From Jejuia sp047345485 (GTDB lineage Bacteria; Bacteroidota; Bacteroidia; Flavobacteriales; Flavobacteriaceae): a stretch of DNA of 64,000 bases. The notes beneath the pieces are model-generated. The model had not been told where the DNA came from. It saw only the letters and a program-made list of their open reading frames with translations, and ran no database searches. The first letter of the stretch is position 1; the number at the start of each line of letters is the position of its first letter. Below are positions 1 through 8,478 of the stretch, piece by piece. The stretch covers positions 434,001 through 498,000 of the forward strand of contig NZ_JBLFEN010000001.1 in assembly GCF_047345485.1 (NCBI RefSeq), written 5' to 3'. The position numbers and the translations under genes were made by a program.

Positions 1-719
1 AAGCAAGAAAAATGAAACGTTGGTCTGCCATGAGTAAAGCCTTTACGCGTATAGGTAAAGATATTGTAATGGCTGTAAAAGAAGGTGGTCCAGATCCTGA
101 TAGTAATTCCCGATTACGTGCGGTGATACAGAATGCGAAGTCTGTAAATATGCCAAAGGATAATGTAGAACGTGCTATTAAACGTGCATCTGACAAAAGC
201 CAAGGCGATTATAAAGAAGTAGTTTTTGAAGGTTATGCACAACACGGTATTGCTATTTTAGTAGAAACAGCGACTGATAATAATACAAGAACCGTAGCTA
301 ATGTGCGTAGTTATTTTAATAAATGTGATGGTAGTTTGGGTACATCAGGTTCTGTGGTATTTATGTTTGACCATACTTGTAATTTTAAAATTAAAGGTGA
401 AACTTTAGATTTAGAAGAGCTGGAATTGGAATTAATTGATTTTGGGGTTGAAGAAATTTTTGAAGATACCGATCAAGATGCAGATGGGAACCAAATTAAT
501 AGTGTGATGATTTATGCGCCTTTTGAAAGTTTTGGAAAAATTCAATCGTATTTGGAAGAAAACAATATTGAAATTTTATCCTCTGGTTTTGAGCGTATAC
601 CACAAGTCACCAAATCTATATCTGCTGAACAAGCTGCTGATGTTGTAAAGCTACTTGAAAAACTAGAAGAAGATGATGATGTGCAAAACGTATATCATAC
701 GATGCAGGAAACAGATTAG
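1..719 (+). CDS. yebC: YebC/TACO1-family transcriptional or translational regulator, 5' end cut by the window
   Basis: The reading frame stays open to the left edge: the codons before the first ATG read Ala-Arg-Lys, matching the usual family N-terminus (…KARKMKRW). The first ATG at 12 is therefore internal and the true start lies outside. What remains covers almost the whole family: an N-terminal helical domain with SMSKAFTRIGKDI-like and GGPDPDSNSRLR segments, then two alpha/beta domains, ending in the acidic EEDDDVQNVYHTM tail typical of these proteins. YebC/TACO1 proteins bind DNA or ribosomes. Some regulate transcription and others help ribosomes pass difficult motifs, and the sequence does not say which applies here. 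A terminator-like hairpin follows and separates it from the convergent menE. Confidence 0.93.
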   Translation, partial: ARKMKRWSAMSKAFTRIGKDIVMAVKEGGPDPDSNSRLRAVIQNAKSVNMPKDNVERAIKRASDKSQGDYKEVVFEGYAQHGIAILVETATDNNTRTVANVRSYFNKCDGSLGTSGSVVFMFDHTCNFKIKGETLDLEELELELIDFGVEEIFEDTDQDADGNQINSVMIYAPFESFGKIQSYLEENNIEILSSGFERIPQVTKSISAEQAADVVKLLEKLEEDDDVQNVYHTMQETD

Positions 720-737
720 CCATTTACCAAAAAAATA

Positions 738-772
738 TAAAACCTGAACCAAATAATATTGATTCGGTTTTT
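738..772 (+). terminator. Intrinsic terminator between yebC and menE
   Basis: AACCTGAA pairs with TTCGGTT across a short AT-rich loop, with one bulged T, and eight T follow. It lies between the yebC stop and the end of the convergent menE, and probably serves yebC. Confidence 0.6.
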
Positions 773-773
773 T

Positions 774-1850
774 TTAAGCGTTTAGAACAGATGCAATAGT
801 ATTTGCTCTATGTATTTTACCAGACGCTGTTTCTTTAAACTTTCTTGTAAAATAGATGTGTTTTGGCTTTTCATATTTATCTAAACCATCTAATAAAGTG
901 TCATCTACATCATTTTCAGTCCCTTCTACTACCATAATTACTTTTTCACCTAAAGTATCATCCTCAATACCATAGATAAAAAATTGACGTCCTTTCATTT
1001 TATCTTGAAGCTTCTCCTCTATTTGCTCCGGAAATACTTTAATACCGCCCGTATTAATAACATTATCATAGCGTCCAATCCATTCAAATTGGTTTTCAGA
1101 ATAAATTTCTACTAAATCGTTTGTAACAATAATTTCATCCGAAAGGTTTGGTGCTTCAATAACTAAACATCCTCTATCGTCTTTAGATATGTTAATATTG
1201 GGTAATGTTGTAAAATAGTTATCAGTTTCAGATCCAGAGAAGTTATTAAGTTTTTTAACGGCTATATGAGATACGGTTTCCGTCATCCCATACGTTTCAT
1301 AAACTTGTGGTTTTTTGTCTTTAATTAGTGCTTTAATCGTATTAGATACTCGACCACCACCAACAATCACAGTTTTTATAGACTTTAAATATTTAGCAAA
1401 GTTTTTTAACTGCATTGGCGTAAATGCACAAAAATCGTAATCTTTATCATAGTCAATTCTAGGTAAAGATGATGGCACAACCATATCTACTTCTAGCCCT
1501 AAAACTATAGCCCTTACCATCATCATTTTTCCTGCTATAAAGTTAGAAGGCAAACAATTTAACACTTTTTTACCAGGTGTTAAATTAAAAAAATCACCTG
1601 TAGTAATGGCTGAATTAACCATGGCTTGCTTGCTTATTTTCAACATCTTAGGCTTTCCTGTAGACCCTGAAGTTTTAACCTCTATATATTGTTTGTTATC
1701 TAACCAGTCCAATAAAAACAAGCCTAATTGTTGTTGATAAGGGTAACCTTCTTTTACAAAACTATAGGCCACTTCCATTAAACTTTCATAATCATAATGA
1801 TAGCCTTCTAACTTAAATCTATTGTGAACTTTGGTGTAATCTGGAGTCAT
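774..1850 (-). CDS. menE: o-Succinylbenzoate-CoA ligase (AMP-forming), short Bacteroidetes type
   Basis: An ANL-superfamily adenylating enzyme of 358 residues. It has the phosphate loop TSGSTGKPK (about residues 61-69), the YGMTET motif (about 187-192), the GRYDNVINTGG hinge region and a C-terminal ASGKIHR lysine segment. It is shorter than typical MenE (around 450-490 residues), mainly in the N-terminal domain; Bacteroidetes enzymes are commonly this short. It should activate o-succinylbenzoate to its CoA ester, the step before MenB in menaquinone synthesis. It is the last gene of a minus-strand run menC - CPBP protease - menE, 12 bases after the protease gene. The assignment to MenE rather than another acyl-CoA ligase rests on this neighbourhood and on menB/menA nearby. 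Confidence 0.9.
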   Translation of the reverse strand: MTPDYTKVHNRFKLEGYHYDYESLMEVAYSFVKEGYPYQQQLGLFLLDWLDNKQYIEVKTSGSTGKPKMLKISKQAMVNSAITTGDFFNLTPGKKVLNCLPSNFIAGKMMMVRAIVLGLEVDMVVPSSLPRIDYDKDYDFCAFTPMQLKNFAKYLKSIKTVIVGGGRVSNTIKALIKDKKPQVYETYGMTETVSHIAVKKLNNFSGSETDNYFTTLPNINISKDDRGCLVIEAPNLSDEIIVTNDLVEIYSENQFEWIGRYDNVINTGGIKVFPEQIEEKLQDKMKGRQFFIYGIEDDTLGEKVIMVVEGTENDVDDTLLDGLDKYEKPKHIYFTRKFKETASGKIHRANTIASVLNA

Positions 1851-1862
1851 ATTTTTATATAT

Positions 1863-2822
1863 CTATTCTTCTAAAATTTTATAATCTTCTTTTGGTGGTT
1901 CAATCACAGGACCTAGTAACTTATCTTTCCAATTAGTCCATTTGTATTTTTTAGATAAAATGAACAATAGAATAGGAAATATGACAAACACAGGCACAAA
2001 AATTTCCATGATTCCCATTTTCTCAGGATCACTGATATCCTTTAGAATACTGTTGGTTTGTAAAGCAGTCCAATCTGCAGTAACTAATAACGCAGTAAAT
2101 AAGTTGTTTGCAAAATGAAATCCTAAAGCTAGTTCTAAGCCATCATCCATAAGGGTTATAATACCTAAAAATAAGCCTGTACCTATATAATACACCATAA
2201 TGATATATCCCAGTTGTTCTACTTCTGGATTTAGTATGTGCATTAAGCCAAAAGTGACAGAAGTAATAATTAATGGCAACCATCTATTTTTAAAAAGGGT
2301 ACCTAAAAACTGCATACCATAACCCCTAAATGCATATTCTTCAAAACTAGTTTGTAATGGTAAAAGAATAACACCTATTGCTAATAGAACTAAAAAAGGT
2401 TGCAACTTAAAATTCCAAACATAATTTTCTGGAGCAAAATAAAAATACTCTAACAATACAAAACTACTTGATGTAACACCCCAAACTATAAATATGAACC
2501 AAAACCGTTTCCAATCAATTTTAGACCTTGTTGTAGTAAATTGAGTAATGGACAAGTTATGCAAGTATTTAGAACTTATCAAAACACCTAAAAGCCCAAT
2601 GGCAAAAGATAAGAGCATTAAAAATAAAAATAAATTTTCACCTAATAACGTGGCCATTCCAGCAATATCAGTAGGAAAATCTTTAAAACTCTCTACTTTT
2701 AGCGCTAACCCAATTAACAATGGCATAGAACCTATAATTTGCCACATAATAAATATGATAACACAACCTATAATATAACGCCATGCATCTGTTAATCCTT
2801 TATAAGCTTGTTCTATATACAT
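1863..2822 (-). CDS. CPBP-family intramembrane metalloprotease (Abi/CAAX-like)
   Basis: A 319-residue multi-pass membrane protein with about eight hydrophobic segments. It carries the diagnostic CPBP/CAAX-protease motifs: EEYAFRG (EExxxR), FGLMH (FxxxH) and a later FHFANN (HxxxN/B type). These residues form the glutamate/histidine active site of Rce1-like intramembrane proteases. It lies between menC (2 bases upstream) and menE (12 bases downstream), so the three are very probably co-transcribed. No role of such a protease in menaquinone synthesis is established, so the linkage may be co-expression only. Its substrate is unknown. Confidence 0.88.
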   Translation of the reverse strand: MYIEQAYKGLTDAWRYIIGCVIIFIMWQIIGSMPLLIGLALKVESFKDFPTDIAGMATLLGENLFLFLMLLSFAIGLLGVLISSKYLHNLSITQFTTTRSKIDWKRFWFIFIVWGVTSSSFVLLEYFYFAPENYVWNFKLQPFLVLLAIGVILLPLQTSFEEYAFRGYGMQFLGTLFKNRWLPLIITSVTFGLMHILNPEVEQLGYIIMVYYIGTGLFLGIITLMDDGLELALGFHFANNLFTALLVTADWTALQTNSILKDISDPEKMGIMEIFVPVFVIFPILLFILSKKYKWTNWKDKLLGPVIEPPKEDYKILEE

Positions 2823-2824
2823 AT

Positions 2825-3859
2825 CTATAACTTAATTTTCCATTTTGCAGCCTCTCCATAATTCAGTTGTCCTTTATCCACATATAGTGGCGACTCAAAA
2901 TTATTAGTAAACAATCCGCCAGTACCTAAACCTTGTGGCATTTTATTTTTGGTGGTGTAAGTATATTGGGCAATAGCGTTTAAACCAACATTACTTTCTA
3001 AGGCACTAGTTATCCACCATCCAATACCTTCTTTTTCTGCTGCATCTATCCAAGTATTACTCCCTGCAAATCCGCCAACCAAAGTGGGTTTCAATATAAT
3101 GTATTGTGGACGAATAGCTTGTAGTAATTCTGTTTTTTTTGCAACATTAAAGACCCCAATCAATTCTTCATCTAAAGCAATAGGTAATGGTGTTTTTTCG
3201 CAAAGTAAAGCCATATCATCAATTTGGCCTTGTTTTATAGGTTGTTCTATAGAATGCAAATCGTGATCTGATAGTATTTTAAGTTTTTCCAAAGCATCAT
3301 TAACAGCAAATGCACCATTAGCATCCACACGTAATTGTATGTCTTTAGAAGTGAATTCTTTTCGTAGGGCTTTCAACACCCCTATTTCTTTTTTAAAATC
3401 AATAGCTCCTATTTTCATTTTAATACAATCAAAACCAGCAGCAATTTTATCTTTTATCTGCTGTTTCATAAAGGTTTCGCTACCCATCCATATTAAACCA
3501 TTAATTGCAATAGAGGCCTTACCTGTTGTAAAATCAGAAGGAAATAGTATGAATTGAGTATTACTTTTTAGAGATTTAAATGCTATTTCTAAACCAAATT
3601 GAATACTTGGGTATGCGGCTAGTTTATCAAGAAGCGTATCTAAACCAAGAGTAATATTATCACAAGTCCATTGTAATTTAGATTCAAAATTTGGAACATC
3701 ATCAATAGATAAGCCTTTAAACATACCACATTCACCAATACCTTGTTTACCTTCAGAATTAATAATTATAACCCACGTTTCTTTGGTGTTTAATATACCC
3801 CGAGAAGTACCGCTTGGTGTTTTAAAATTTAAAATATGTTTTTTAAAAGCTGCATTCAT
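2825..3859 (-). CDS. menC: o-Succinylbenzoate synthase (enolase superfamily)
   Basis: Dehydrates SHCHC to o-succinylbenzoate in menaquinone biosynthesis. The protein has the muconate-lactonizing-enzyme fold signatures: the KMKIG lysine pair (KxK), RVDANGAF (first metal-binding Asp), SIEQPI (Glu), ALDE (Asp/Glu pair) and the later KPTLVGG lysine, then a C-terminal GLGTGGLF segment. The start is placed at the ATG at 3859 (MNAAFKKH). A longer frame upstream would translate through a good promoter (-7 box TATTTTTG) and through a terminator stem, so it is unlikely to be coding. It is the first gene of the menC - CPBP - menE run. Confidence 0.93.
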   Translation of the reverse strand: MNAAFKKHILNFKTPSGTSRGILNTKETWVIIINSEGKQGIGECGMFKGLSIDDVPNFESKLQWTCDNITLGLDTLLDKLAAYPSIQFGLEIAFKSLKSNTQFILFPSDFTTGKASIAINGLIWMGSETFMKQQIKDKIAAGFDCIKMKIGAIDFKKEIGVLKALRKEFTSKDIQLRVDANGAFAVNDALEKLKILSDHDLHSIEQPIKQGQIDDMALLCEKTPLPIALDEELIGVFNVAKKTELLQAIRPQYIILKPTLVGGFAGSNTWIDAAEKEGIGWWITSALESNVGLNAIAQYTYTTKNKMPQGLGTGGLFTNNFESPLYVDKGQLNYGEAAKWKIKL

Positions 3860-3869
3860 ACTTGTACTA

Positions 3870-3901
3870 CAAAAATACACATCAAAATACAAAAGGCACA
3901 A
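3870..3901 (-). promoter_or_regulatory. Flavobacterial-type promoter for menC
   Basis: On the minus strand TTG, 21 bases, then TATTTTTG, a match to the Bacteroidetes TAnnTTTG -7 box. The start ATG follows 10 bases later. The -33 side overlaps the carbonic anhydrase terminator stem, so the two functions share DNA. Confidence 0.55.
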
Positions 3902-3926
3902 CTTTAGCATTTAAAGTTGTGCCTTT
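3892..3926 (-). terminator. Intrinsic terminator after the carbonic anhydrase gene
   Basis: Perfect 14-base inverted repeat (AAAGGCACAACTTT and its complement) around a 7-base loop. A and T runs on both sides make it potentially bidirectional. It ends the DUF2490 - carbonic anhydrase unit before menC. Confidence 0.75.
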
Positions 3927-3950
3927 TTTTAAGTAATTTTACTTAAGAGT

Positions 3951-4712
3951 TTATATAAAATCTACTTTACCTGTTTCCATATTATAAAGTGCTGCAACTA
4001 TTTTAATTTTTCCCTTGTTTTCAAGTTCAGCCATTTTAGGCGATGCTTTACGGATATCTTCAACAGTTTTTATCGCATTATTTTTTATAACACTAGTAGT
4101 AAATGCTGTGTTTTTAGAAGATACTTCTCCATTTTTTTCTGTCATCGCTACAGAAGGTTTTATTTCATTTAGCAAATCATTTAAAGCAGTCATATTCATA
4201 GAGGCAGCATCGGTGTTATCTATAGCATGTTTTACTGCACCGCATGAGGTATGCCCTAATACGATAACTAGTTTAGACCCAGCCACTGCTGATGCAAATT
4301 CCATAGAACCTACAATATCTCTATTTTCAATATTCCCAGCTACTCTTGCTACAAAAATATCACCAATTCCTAAATCAAAAACATCTTCAACTGGCACTCT
4401 ACTATCTACACAAGATAATACTATAGCTTTAGGATATTGTCCTATTGCAGCTTTACGACGTTGTTCTGAGTGGTCGCGTTGCGTTAAATTATTGTTTACG
4501 AAATTTTCATTCCCTTTTTTTAATCTACCAATAATTTCATCTGGTGTCATACTTGCTTGCTCTTCTGCAGTAAGCACACTTTTTATTGGTGTTGCCATAT
4601 CTACCGTAGCTGTTTTTACTTCAGAAACTACTGTCTTTTTTTCAGAATTATCACAAGACATGATTAAACTCGCAAAAACTGAAATACCTAAAAATTTTAA
4701 TGACTTTTTCAT
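3951..4712 (-). CDS. Beta-class carbonic anhydrase with lipoprotein signal
   Basis: Hydrates CO2 to bicarbonate using zinc. The beta-class ligands are all present: Cys101 and Asp103 in CVDSRVP, and His154 and Cys157 in HTSCGA. A hydrophobic leader ends in the lipobox LIMSC (Cys20), so the enzyme should be a lipid-anchored envelope protein rather than the usual cytosolic form. A linker of about 30 residues precedes the catalytic domain. The gene lies 24 bases downstream of the DUF2490-like gene and ends at a strong hairpin, so the pair looks like its own unit inserted in the menaquinone block. Confidence 0.92.
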   Translation of the reverse strand: MKKSLKFLGISVFASLIMSCDNSEKKTVVSEVKTATVDMATPIKSVLTAEEQASMTPDEIIGRLKKGNENFVNNNLTQRDHSEQRRKAAIGQYPKAIVLSCVDSRVPVEDVFDLGIGDIFVARVAGNIENRDIVGSMEFASAVAGSKLVIVLGHTSCGAVKHAIDNTDAASMNMTALNDLLNEIKPSVAMTEKNGEVSSKNTAFTTSVIKNNAIKTVEDIRKASPKMAELENKGKIKIVAALYNMETGKVDFI

Positions 4713-4736
4713 AATGTTAATTTTAATTTAATATTA

Positions 4737-5426
4737 TTAAAAATTGTGGTGAAAACTAAATTGTAATTGCCCTTTACCCCAGTTTACAGTTTTTTGATTC
4801 ATCCATCCAAATTGGATGCGTTGCTCTGGTTTTAAAACATAACCTAAACCTAGATATGTTCTATTTCTATCAAAAAGTTGTACTGTGTTATTATTGCCAA
4901 TATTAGTTTGTCCATTAATAAATATTTCATTGTAAAATGCTGTATATATAGCATTTTTAACCAATGCTTTTTTATTTAAAGGGATGTTTAAAAATAAGTT
5001 GTAGCGGTATCTTGTTCTAAAATCTTGATTTTCCACAAAGCGTTGTTCGTACCTAAATCTATGAGCTAAGTAAAAGCGACTCCCTAATTTTTGAGAAAAA
5101 AGTGCTTCTTGATATATCCTGTTTTCGCCAGTAGTATCGTTACGATCACCAAAAGTCCCTGTTGTAATATTTGCAAAACCTAATGTAAATAATACTCCAG
5201 AATCTTTTGGTGTATAAGTAACTCCAGTTCTAACCAATAATTGTTCTAAATCTCCTATAGTATTCCAATTTCTATATTGCAAATCTCCTTGAATACCAAA
5301 ATTACTAGTATCAAATTGTTTATTAAAAAAATACATATACCAAGCGCCCGTTTGTGATTGCTCTGGTTGTGAATAAGCAAAGAAAGTTGAAAGCAAAATA
5401 ACTAATAAAGAAAGTTTTGATTTCAT
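4737..5426 (-). CDS. DUF2490-like outer-membrane protein
   Basis: About 229 residues with a cleavable signal peptide (MKSKLSLLVILLSTFFAYSQ) and then amphipathic beta-strands rich in aromatic residues (YRNWN, RTYLGLGY, FGWMNQKTVNWG). It ends in Phe (FHHNF), the outer-membrane beta-barrel signature. This matches the DUF2490 family. The ATG at 5426 is preferred because it begins a normal signal peptide, whereas the longer frame adds only a few upstream residues. It is followed closely by the carbonic anhydrase gene. The function is unknown; co-transcription would suggest an envelope role linked to inorganic carbon, which is only an inference. Confidence 0.75.
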   Translation of the reverse strand: MKSKLSLLVILLSTFFAYSQPEQSQTGAWYMYFFNKQFDTSNFGIQGDLQYRNWNTIGDLEQLLVRTGVTYTPKDSGVLFTLGFANITTGTFGDRNDTTGENRIYQEALFSQKLGSRFYLAHRFRYEQRFVENQDFRTRYRYNLFLNIPLNKKALVKNAIYTAFYNEIFINGQTNIGNNNTVQLFDRNRTYLGLGYVLKPEQRIQFGWMNQKTVNWGKGQLQFSFHHNF

Positions 5427-5537
5427 AATAAATAGTTTTAATTTCAATTGTAAAAGCAATACTATTAATTTGATTTAAGTCAATAAATTATTAGTATTTC
5501 TTATAATACAATAGGAAATGTAAATATTGAGTTGTTT

Positions 5538-6215
5538 TTATAAATCTATAGCATCGCCAATTTCTAGAAGTATTAAGTTCTTATTATGCTCTAAGAACTT
5601 CTTTTTAGCCATTTGATGATCAATTTCAATATATCCAAAAGTGTCGTAGTGGTATCCTAAAATTGTATCACAAGCTAGAAAATTACTAGCTAAAACGGCA
5701 TCATCAATACCCATAGTAAAATTATCACCAATTGGTAAAATAGCTAAGTCTAGTTTTGTATGCATTGGTATTAACTTCATATCAAAAGTTAACGCTGTAT
5801 CACCAGCTATATAAATATTTTCATCTTCACCTTCTATTACAAAACCCCCAGGTTGACCACCATAGCTACCATCTGGAAATGAAGACGTATGTATTGCATT
5901 AACATATTTTACCATACCAAACTCGAAAGACCATTTGCCACCATGATTCATAGGATGACATTCTATACCAAAGTTGCTAAAATAATTTGCAATTTCATAA
6001 TTCGTAACTACAGTAGCTCTTGTACGTTTTGCAATAGCCTCTACATCTAGTATATGATCTTGATGTGCATGTGTAACTAAAATATAATCAGCTTTTATTT
6101 CATGAATATCTATATGTTCAGCTTTAGGATTACCGGTTATAAAAGGATCTACAACAATATGTATGTCTTTAATTTGTATACCAAGGGAAGCGTGACCGTA
6201 AAATGTAATTTTCAT
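5538..6215 (-). CDS. UPF0173 metal-dependent hydrolase (metallo-beta-lactamase fold)
   Basis: A 225-residue cytoplasmic protein with the MBL-fold metal motif THAHQDH (HxHxDH, about residues 49-55), then further metal-ligand positions in NHGGKW, AGDTAL and GYHYDTF. Length and motif order fit the UPF0173 family (YtkL-like), whose substrate is unknown. It lies about 40 bases downstream of menA in the same direction, so it may be part of a menB-menA-hydrolase transcript. A quinone-related role is guilt by association only. Confidence 0.88.
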   Translation of the reverse strand: MKITFYGHASLGIQIKDIHIVVDPFITGNPKAEHIDIHEIKADYILVTHAHQDHILDVEAIAKRTRATVVTNYEIANYFSNFGIECHPMNHGGKWSFEFGMVKYVNAIHTSSFPDGSYGGQPGGFVIEGEDENIYIAGDTALTFDMKLIPMHTKLDLAILPIGDNFTMGIDDAVLASNFLACDTILGYHYDTFGYIEIDHQMAKKKFLEHNKNLILLEIGDAIDL

Positions 6216-6255
6216 AAAAAAAGTTTTTACTAAAATACTGAAATTACAAGTAAAA

Positions 6256-7158
6256 TTACAGTAAATGCCCGATTGCCATTAATAGCGACAAGAAGAAAGC
6301 CGATAGTGCTACTTTTTTTAATTCAAAATCCAATTCTGCTACATTACTGTTGTTTTTAACTAATATCACATGTTTAATTAAAGGAATGTAAGCGATAAAA
6401 TATATCAAATTAAAAGGTGACACATAATATAATATACCAAATAATGCAGAAACAATTATGGCAGAAATAATTAGAAAGAAGTGGTATTTTTTTGCTTTTT
6501 CTATGCCTAATTTAGCAGCTAACGTCATTTTATCGGATGCTAAATCTGACTTAATGTCCCTCATGTTATTTAGATTTAGAACTGCCACAGATAACAAACC
6601 TATGGTAATTGCTGGCAGAAAAACTACATGATCTATAGTTTTAGCATATAAAACATAACAACCAATAACACTAACTAGTCCAAAAAAAACAAACACAAAA
6701 ACATCTCCCAAACCTCTGTATCCATAAGCTTTACCACCAACAGTATATTTAATAGCTGCAACAACTGAGGCTATACCTAAACCTAAAAAAAGTAGCGTAA
6801 GTAAAAAATGTTGAGAACCGAACGCTGTAAAAATCAAGAAAAAGGATAATACAATACATATTAAGATGTTTAGCTTTATGGCTTCAAACATTGTTTCAGG
6901 TGTAATTGCACCACTTTGTAAGGCACGCTCTGGTCCTATCCTGTTTTGGTTGTCGGTGCCTTTTATACCATCACCATAATCATTAGCTAAATTAGATAGT
7001 ATCTGTAAACTAATCGTGGTGAAAATAGCGAGAATAAAAATTTTAATATCAAAAAAACCGTTGTAAGCCGCTAAACTAGAGGCTATAATAATACCCGATA
7101 ATGATAATGGTAGTGTGCGCAGTCGCATTGCAGAAATCCATATTGAAATGTTTTTCAT
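6256..7158 (-). CDS. menA: 1,4-Dihydroxy-2-naphthoate polyprenyltransferase
   Basis: An integral-membrane UbiA-superfamily prenyltransferase of about 300 residues with eight to nine hydrophobic helices. The first Asp-rich motif is NLANDYGDGIKGTD and the second is NMRDIKSD, which together bind the prenyl diphosphate and magnesium. It attaches the isoprenoid chain to DHNA to make demethylmenaquinone. The ATG at 7158 overlaps the menB stop by one base (TAATG), the arrangement expected for translational coupling. A start four codons earlier at 7170 is possible but less likely. Confidence 0.93.
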   Translation of the reverse strand: MKNISIWISAMRLRTLPLSLSGIIIASSLAAYNGFFDIKIFILAIFTTISLQILSNLANDYGDGIKGTDNQNRIGPERALQSGAITPETMFEAIKLNILICIVLSFFLIFTAFGSQHFLLTLLFLGLGIASVVAAIKYTVGGKAYGYRGLGDVFVFVFFGLVSVIGCYVLYAKTIDHVVFLPAITIGLLSVAVLNLNNMRDIKSDLASDKMTLAAKLGIEKAKKYHFFLIISAIIVSALFGILYYVSPFNLIYFIAYIPLIKHVILVKNNSNVAELDFELKKVALSAFFLSLLMAIGHLL

Positions 7159-7997
7159 TATGGAATCCATTTTTTGACAAAGTTAGGTTTACGTTTTTCT
7201 AAAAATGCATCACGTCCCTCTTTTGCCTCATCTGTCATATAAGCTAATCGTGTAGCTTCTCCTGCAAATACTTGTTGCCCTACCATACCGTCATCGGTTA
7301 AATTCATAGCAAATTTAAGCATTTTGATGGATGTAGGCGATTTTGCTAATATTTCTTGAGCCCACTCATAAGCTGTACTTTCCAATTCGGCGTGTGGTAT
7401 TACTGCGTTTACCATACCCATTTCGTATGCCTCTTGAGCTGAATAGTTTCTACCTAAGAAAAATATTTCTCTGGCTTTTTTTTGTCCTACCATTTTCGCT
7501 AAATAAGCTGATCCGTAACCGCCATCAAAACTAGTAACATCTGCATCCGTTTGTTTAAAAATAGCGTGTTCTTTACTGGCCAAAGTTAAATCGCAAACCA
7601 CATGTAAACTATGGCCACCACCTACAGCCCAACCAGGAACTACAGCTATTACAGCTTTAGGCATAAACCGAATTAATCGTTGTACTTCAAGTATGTTTAA
7701 CCTATGATACCCATCTTCTCCAACATAACCTTGATGACCTCTAGCTTTTTGATCGCCACCACTACAAAACGAATAAACACCGTCTTTACTTGATGGTCCT
7801 TCTGCAGATAATAAAACTACACCTATAGACGTATCTTCATTAGCGTCATAAAATGCATCATACAATTCACTAGTCGTTTTTGGTCTAAATGCATTCCTAA
7901 TATCTGGTCTATTAAAAGCAATACGGGCAACACCATTGCATTTATTATATGTTATATCCTCATATTCTTTGACACACTCCCATTTAATACCACTCAT
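7158..7997 (-). CDS. menB: 1,4-Dihydroxy-2-naphthoyl-CoA synthase
   Basis: A crotonase-superfamily enzyme of 279 residues that closes the naphthoquinone ring from o-succinylbenzoyl-CoA. Typical MenB features are FNRPDIRNAFRPKT near the N-terminus, the oxyanion-hole segments (SGGDQKARG and VPGWAVGGGHSLH), the TSFDGGYGSAYLA loop and the C-terminal KRKPNF tail. It is the first gene of menB-menA-UPF0173. The other genes of the pathway (menD, menF, menH and ubiE/menG) are not seen in this window. Confidence 0.95.
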   Translation of the reverse strand: MSGIKWECVKEYEDITYNKCNGVARIAFNRPDIRNAFRPKTTSELYDAFYDANEDTSIGVVLLSAEGPSSKDGVYSFCSGGDQKARGHQGYVGEDGYHRLNILEVQRLIRFMPKAVIAVVPGWAVGGGHSLHVVCDLTLASKEHAIFKQTDADVTSFDGGYGSAYLAKMVGQKKAREIFFLGRNYSAQEAYEMGMVNAVIPHAELESTAYEWAQEILAKSPTSIKMLKFAMNLTDDGMVGQQVFAGEATRLAYMTDEAKEGRDAFLEKRKPNFVKKWIP

Positions 7998-8013
7998 ATG
8001 CTTAAATTTTAGT

Positions 8014-8021
8014 CAAAAATA
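8014..8021 (-). promoter_or_regulatory. Candidate -7 box for the menB operon
   Basis: TATTTTTG on the minus strand, 16 bases before the menB start. No TTG lies at the preferred 17-23 base spacing, so only the -7 half is supported. The remaining upstream DNA (8022-8155) is AT-rich with nothing else recognised. Confidence 0.35.
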
Positions 8022-8155
8022 TATTATATTTTACAAAGTGTTATATTCTTATTAAAATAATAATTAAGAATATCAATTTATAATGAATTCTCATTAATGT
8101 AAGAAAATAAATTAAAGATTGGTAAAAATCAAAATAAGTAGCTCTACTTATTTTT

Positions 8156-8181
8156 TTGTAGTACTTTATTTGCTAAATTTG
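8156..8181 (+). promoter_or_regulatory. Candidate promoter for the small membrane peptide gene
   Basis: TTG, 15 bases, then TAAATTTG, a match to the -7 consensus but with short spacing. It would give a leader of about 90 bases before the ATG at 8278. Confidence 0.3.
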
Positions 8182-8277
8182 GATCATATTAACAAATAAA
8201 TTAACGTTTCATCTTATTTATTAGCATTTTATCGAAAAATTTAATACTTTTACCGAAATATCAATCCCCAACTATTT

Positions 8278-8472
8278 ATGATATATAACATTACTTTAAC
8301 AATAATAAGTTTACTAATCTTAAATGGATTAGCCTTTGCGGTAACTTATTTAGCAACTAAAAAGAAGCAAACTTTACAAAAAGATTTAAGTACAGATAGT
8401 ACTTTAATTACCTTAAACAGTAATAAAAGTGATACATCTAAAACACAAGAACTAGCACCTACAGGAAGTTAA
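8278..8472 (+). CDS. Small single-pass membrane protein, unknown function
   Basis: A 64-residue protein with one N-terminal hydrophobic segment (about residues 3-27, ITLTIISLLILNGLAFAV), then a KKKQ stop-transfer patch and a hydrophilic Ser/Thr/Asn-rich tail of about 35 residues. No family is recognised. The frame is credible because it has a candidate promoter upstream, a normal membrane topology signal, and lies alone between divergent and convergent genes without overlap. It may also be a non-functional open frame. Nothing in the neighbours (menB, ung) suggests a role. Confidence 0.5.
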   Translation: MIYNITLTIISLLILNGLAFAVTYLATKKKQTLQKDLSTDSTLITLNSNKSDTSKTQELAPTGS

Positions 8473-8478
8473 TACCTA

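Noticed and set aside
4015..4731. Open frame on the plus strand across the carbonic anhydrase gene
   Set aside because: It mirrors a clear conserved gene on the other strand, has no family motif and is Ser/Ile-rich as expected from reverse reading of AT-rich coding DNA.
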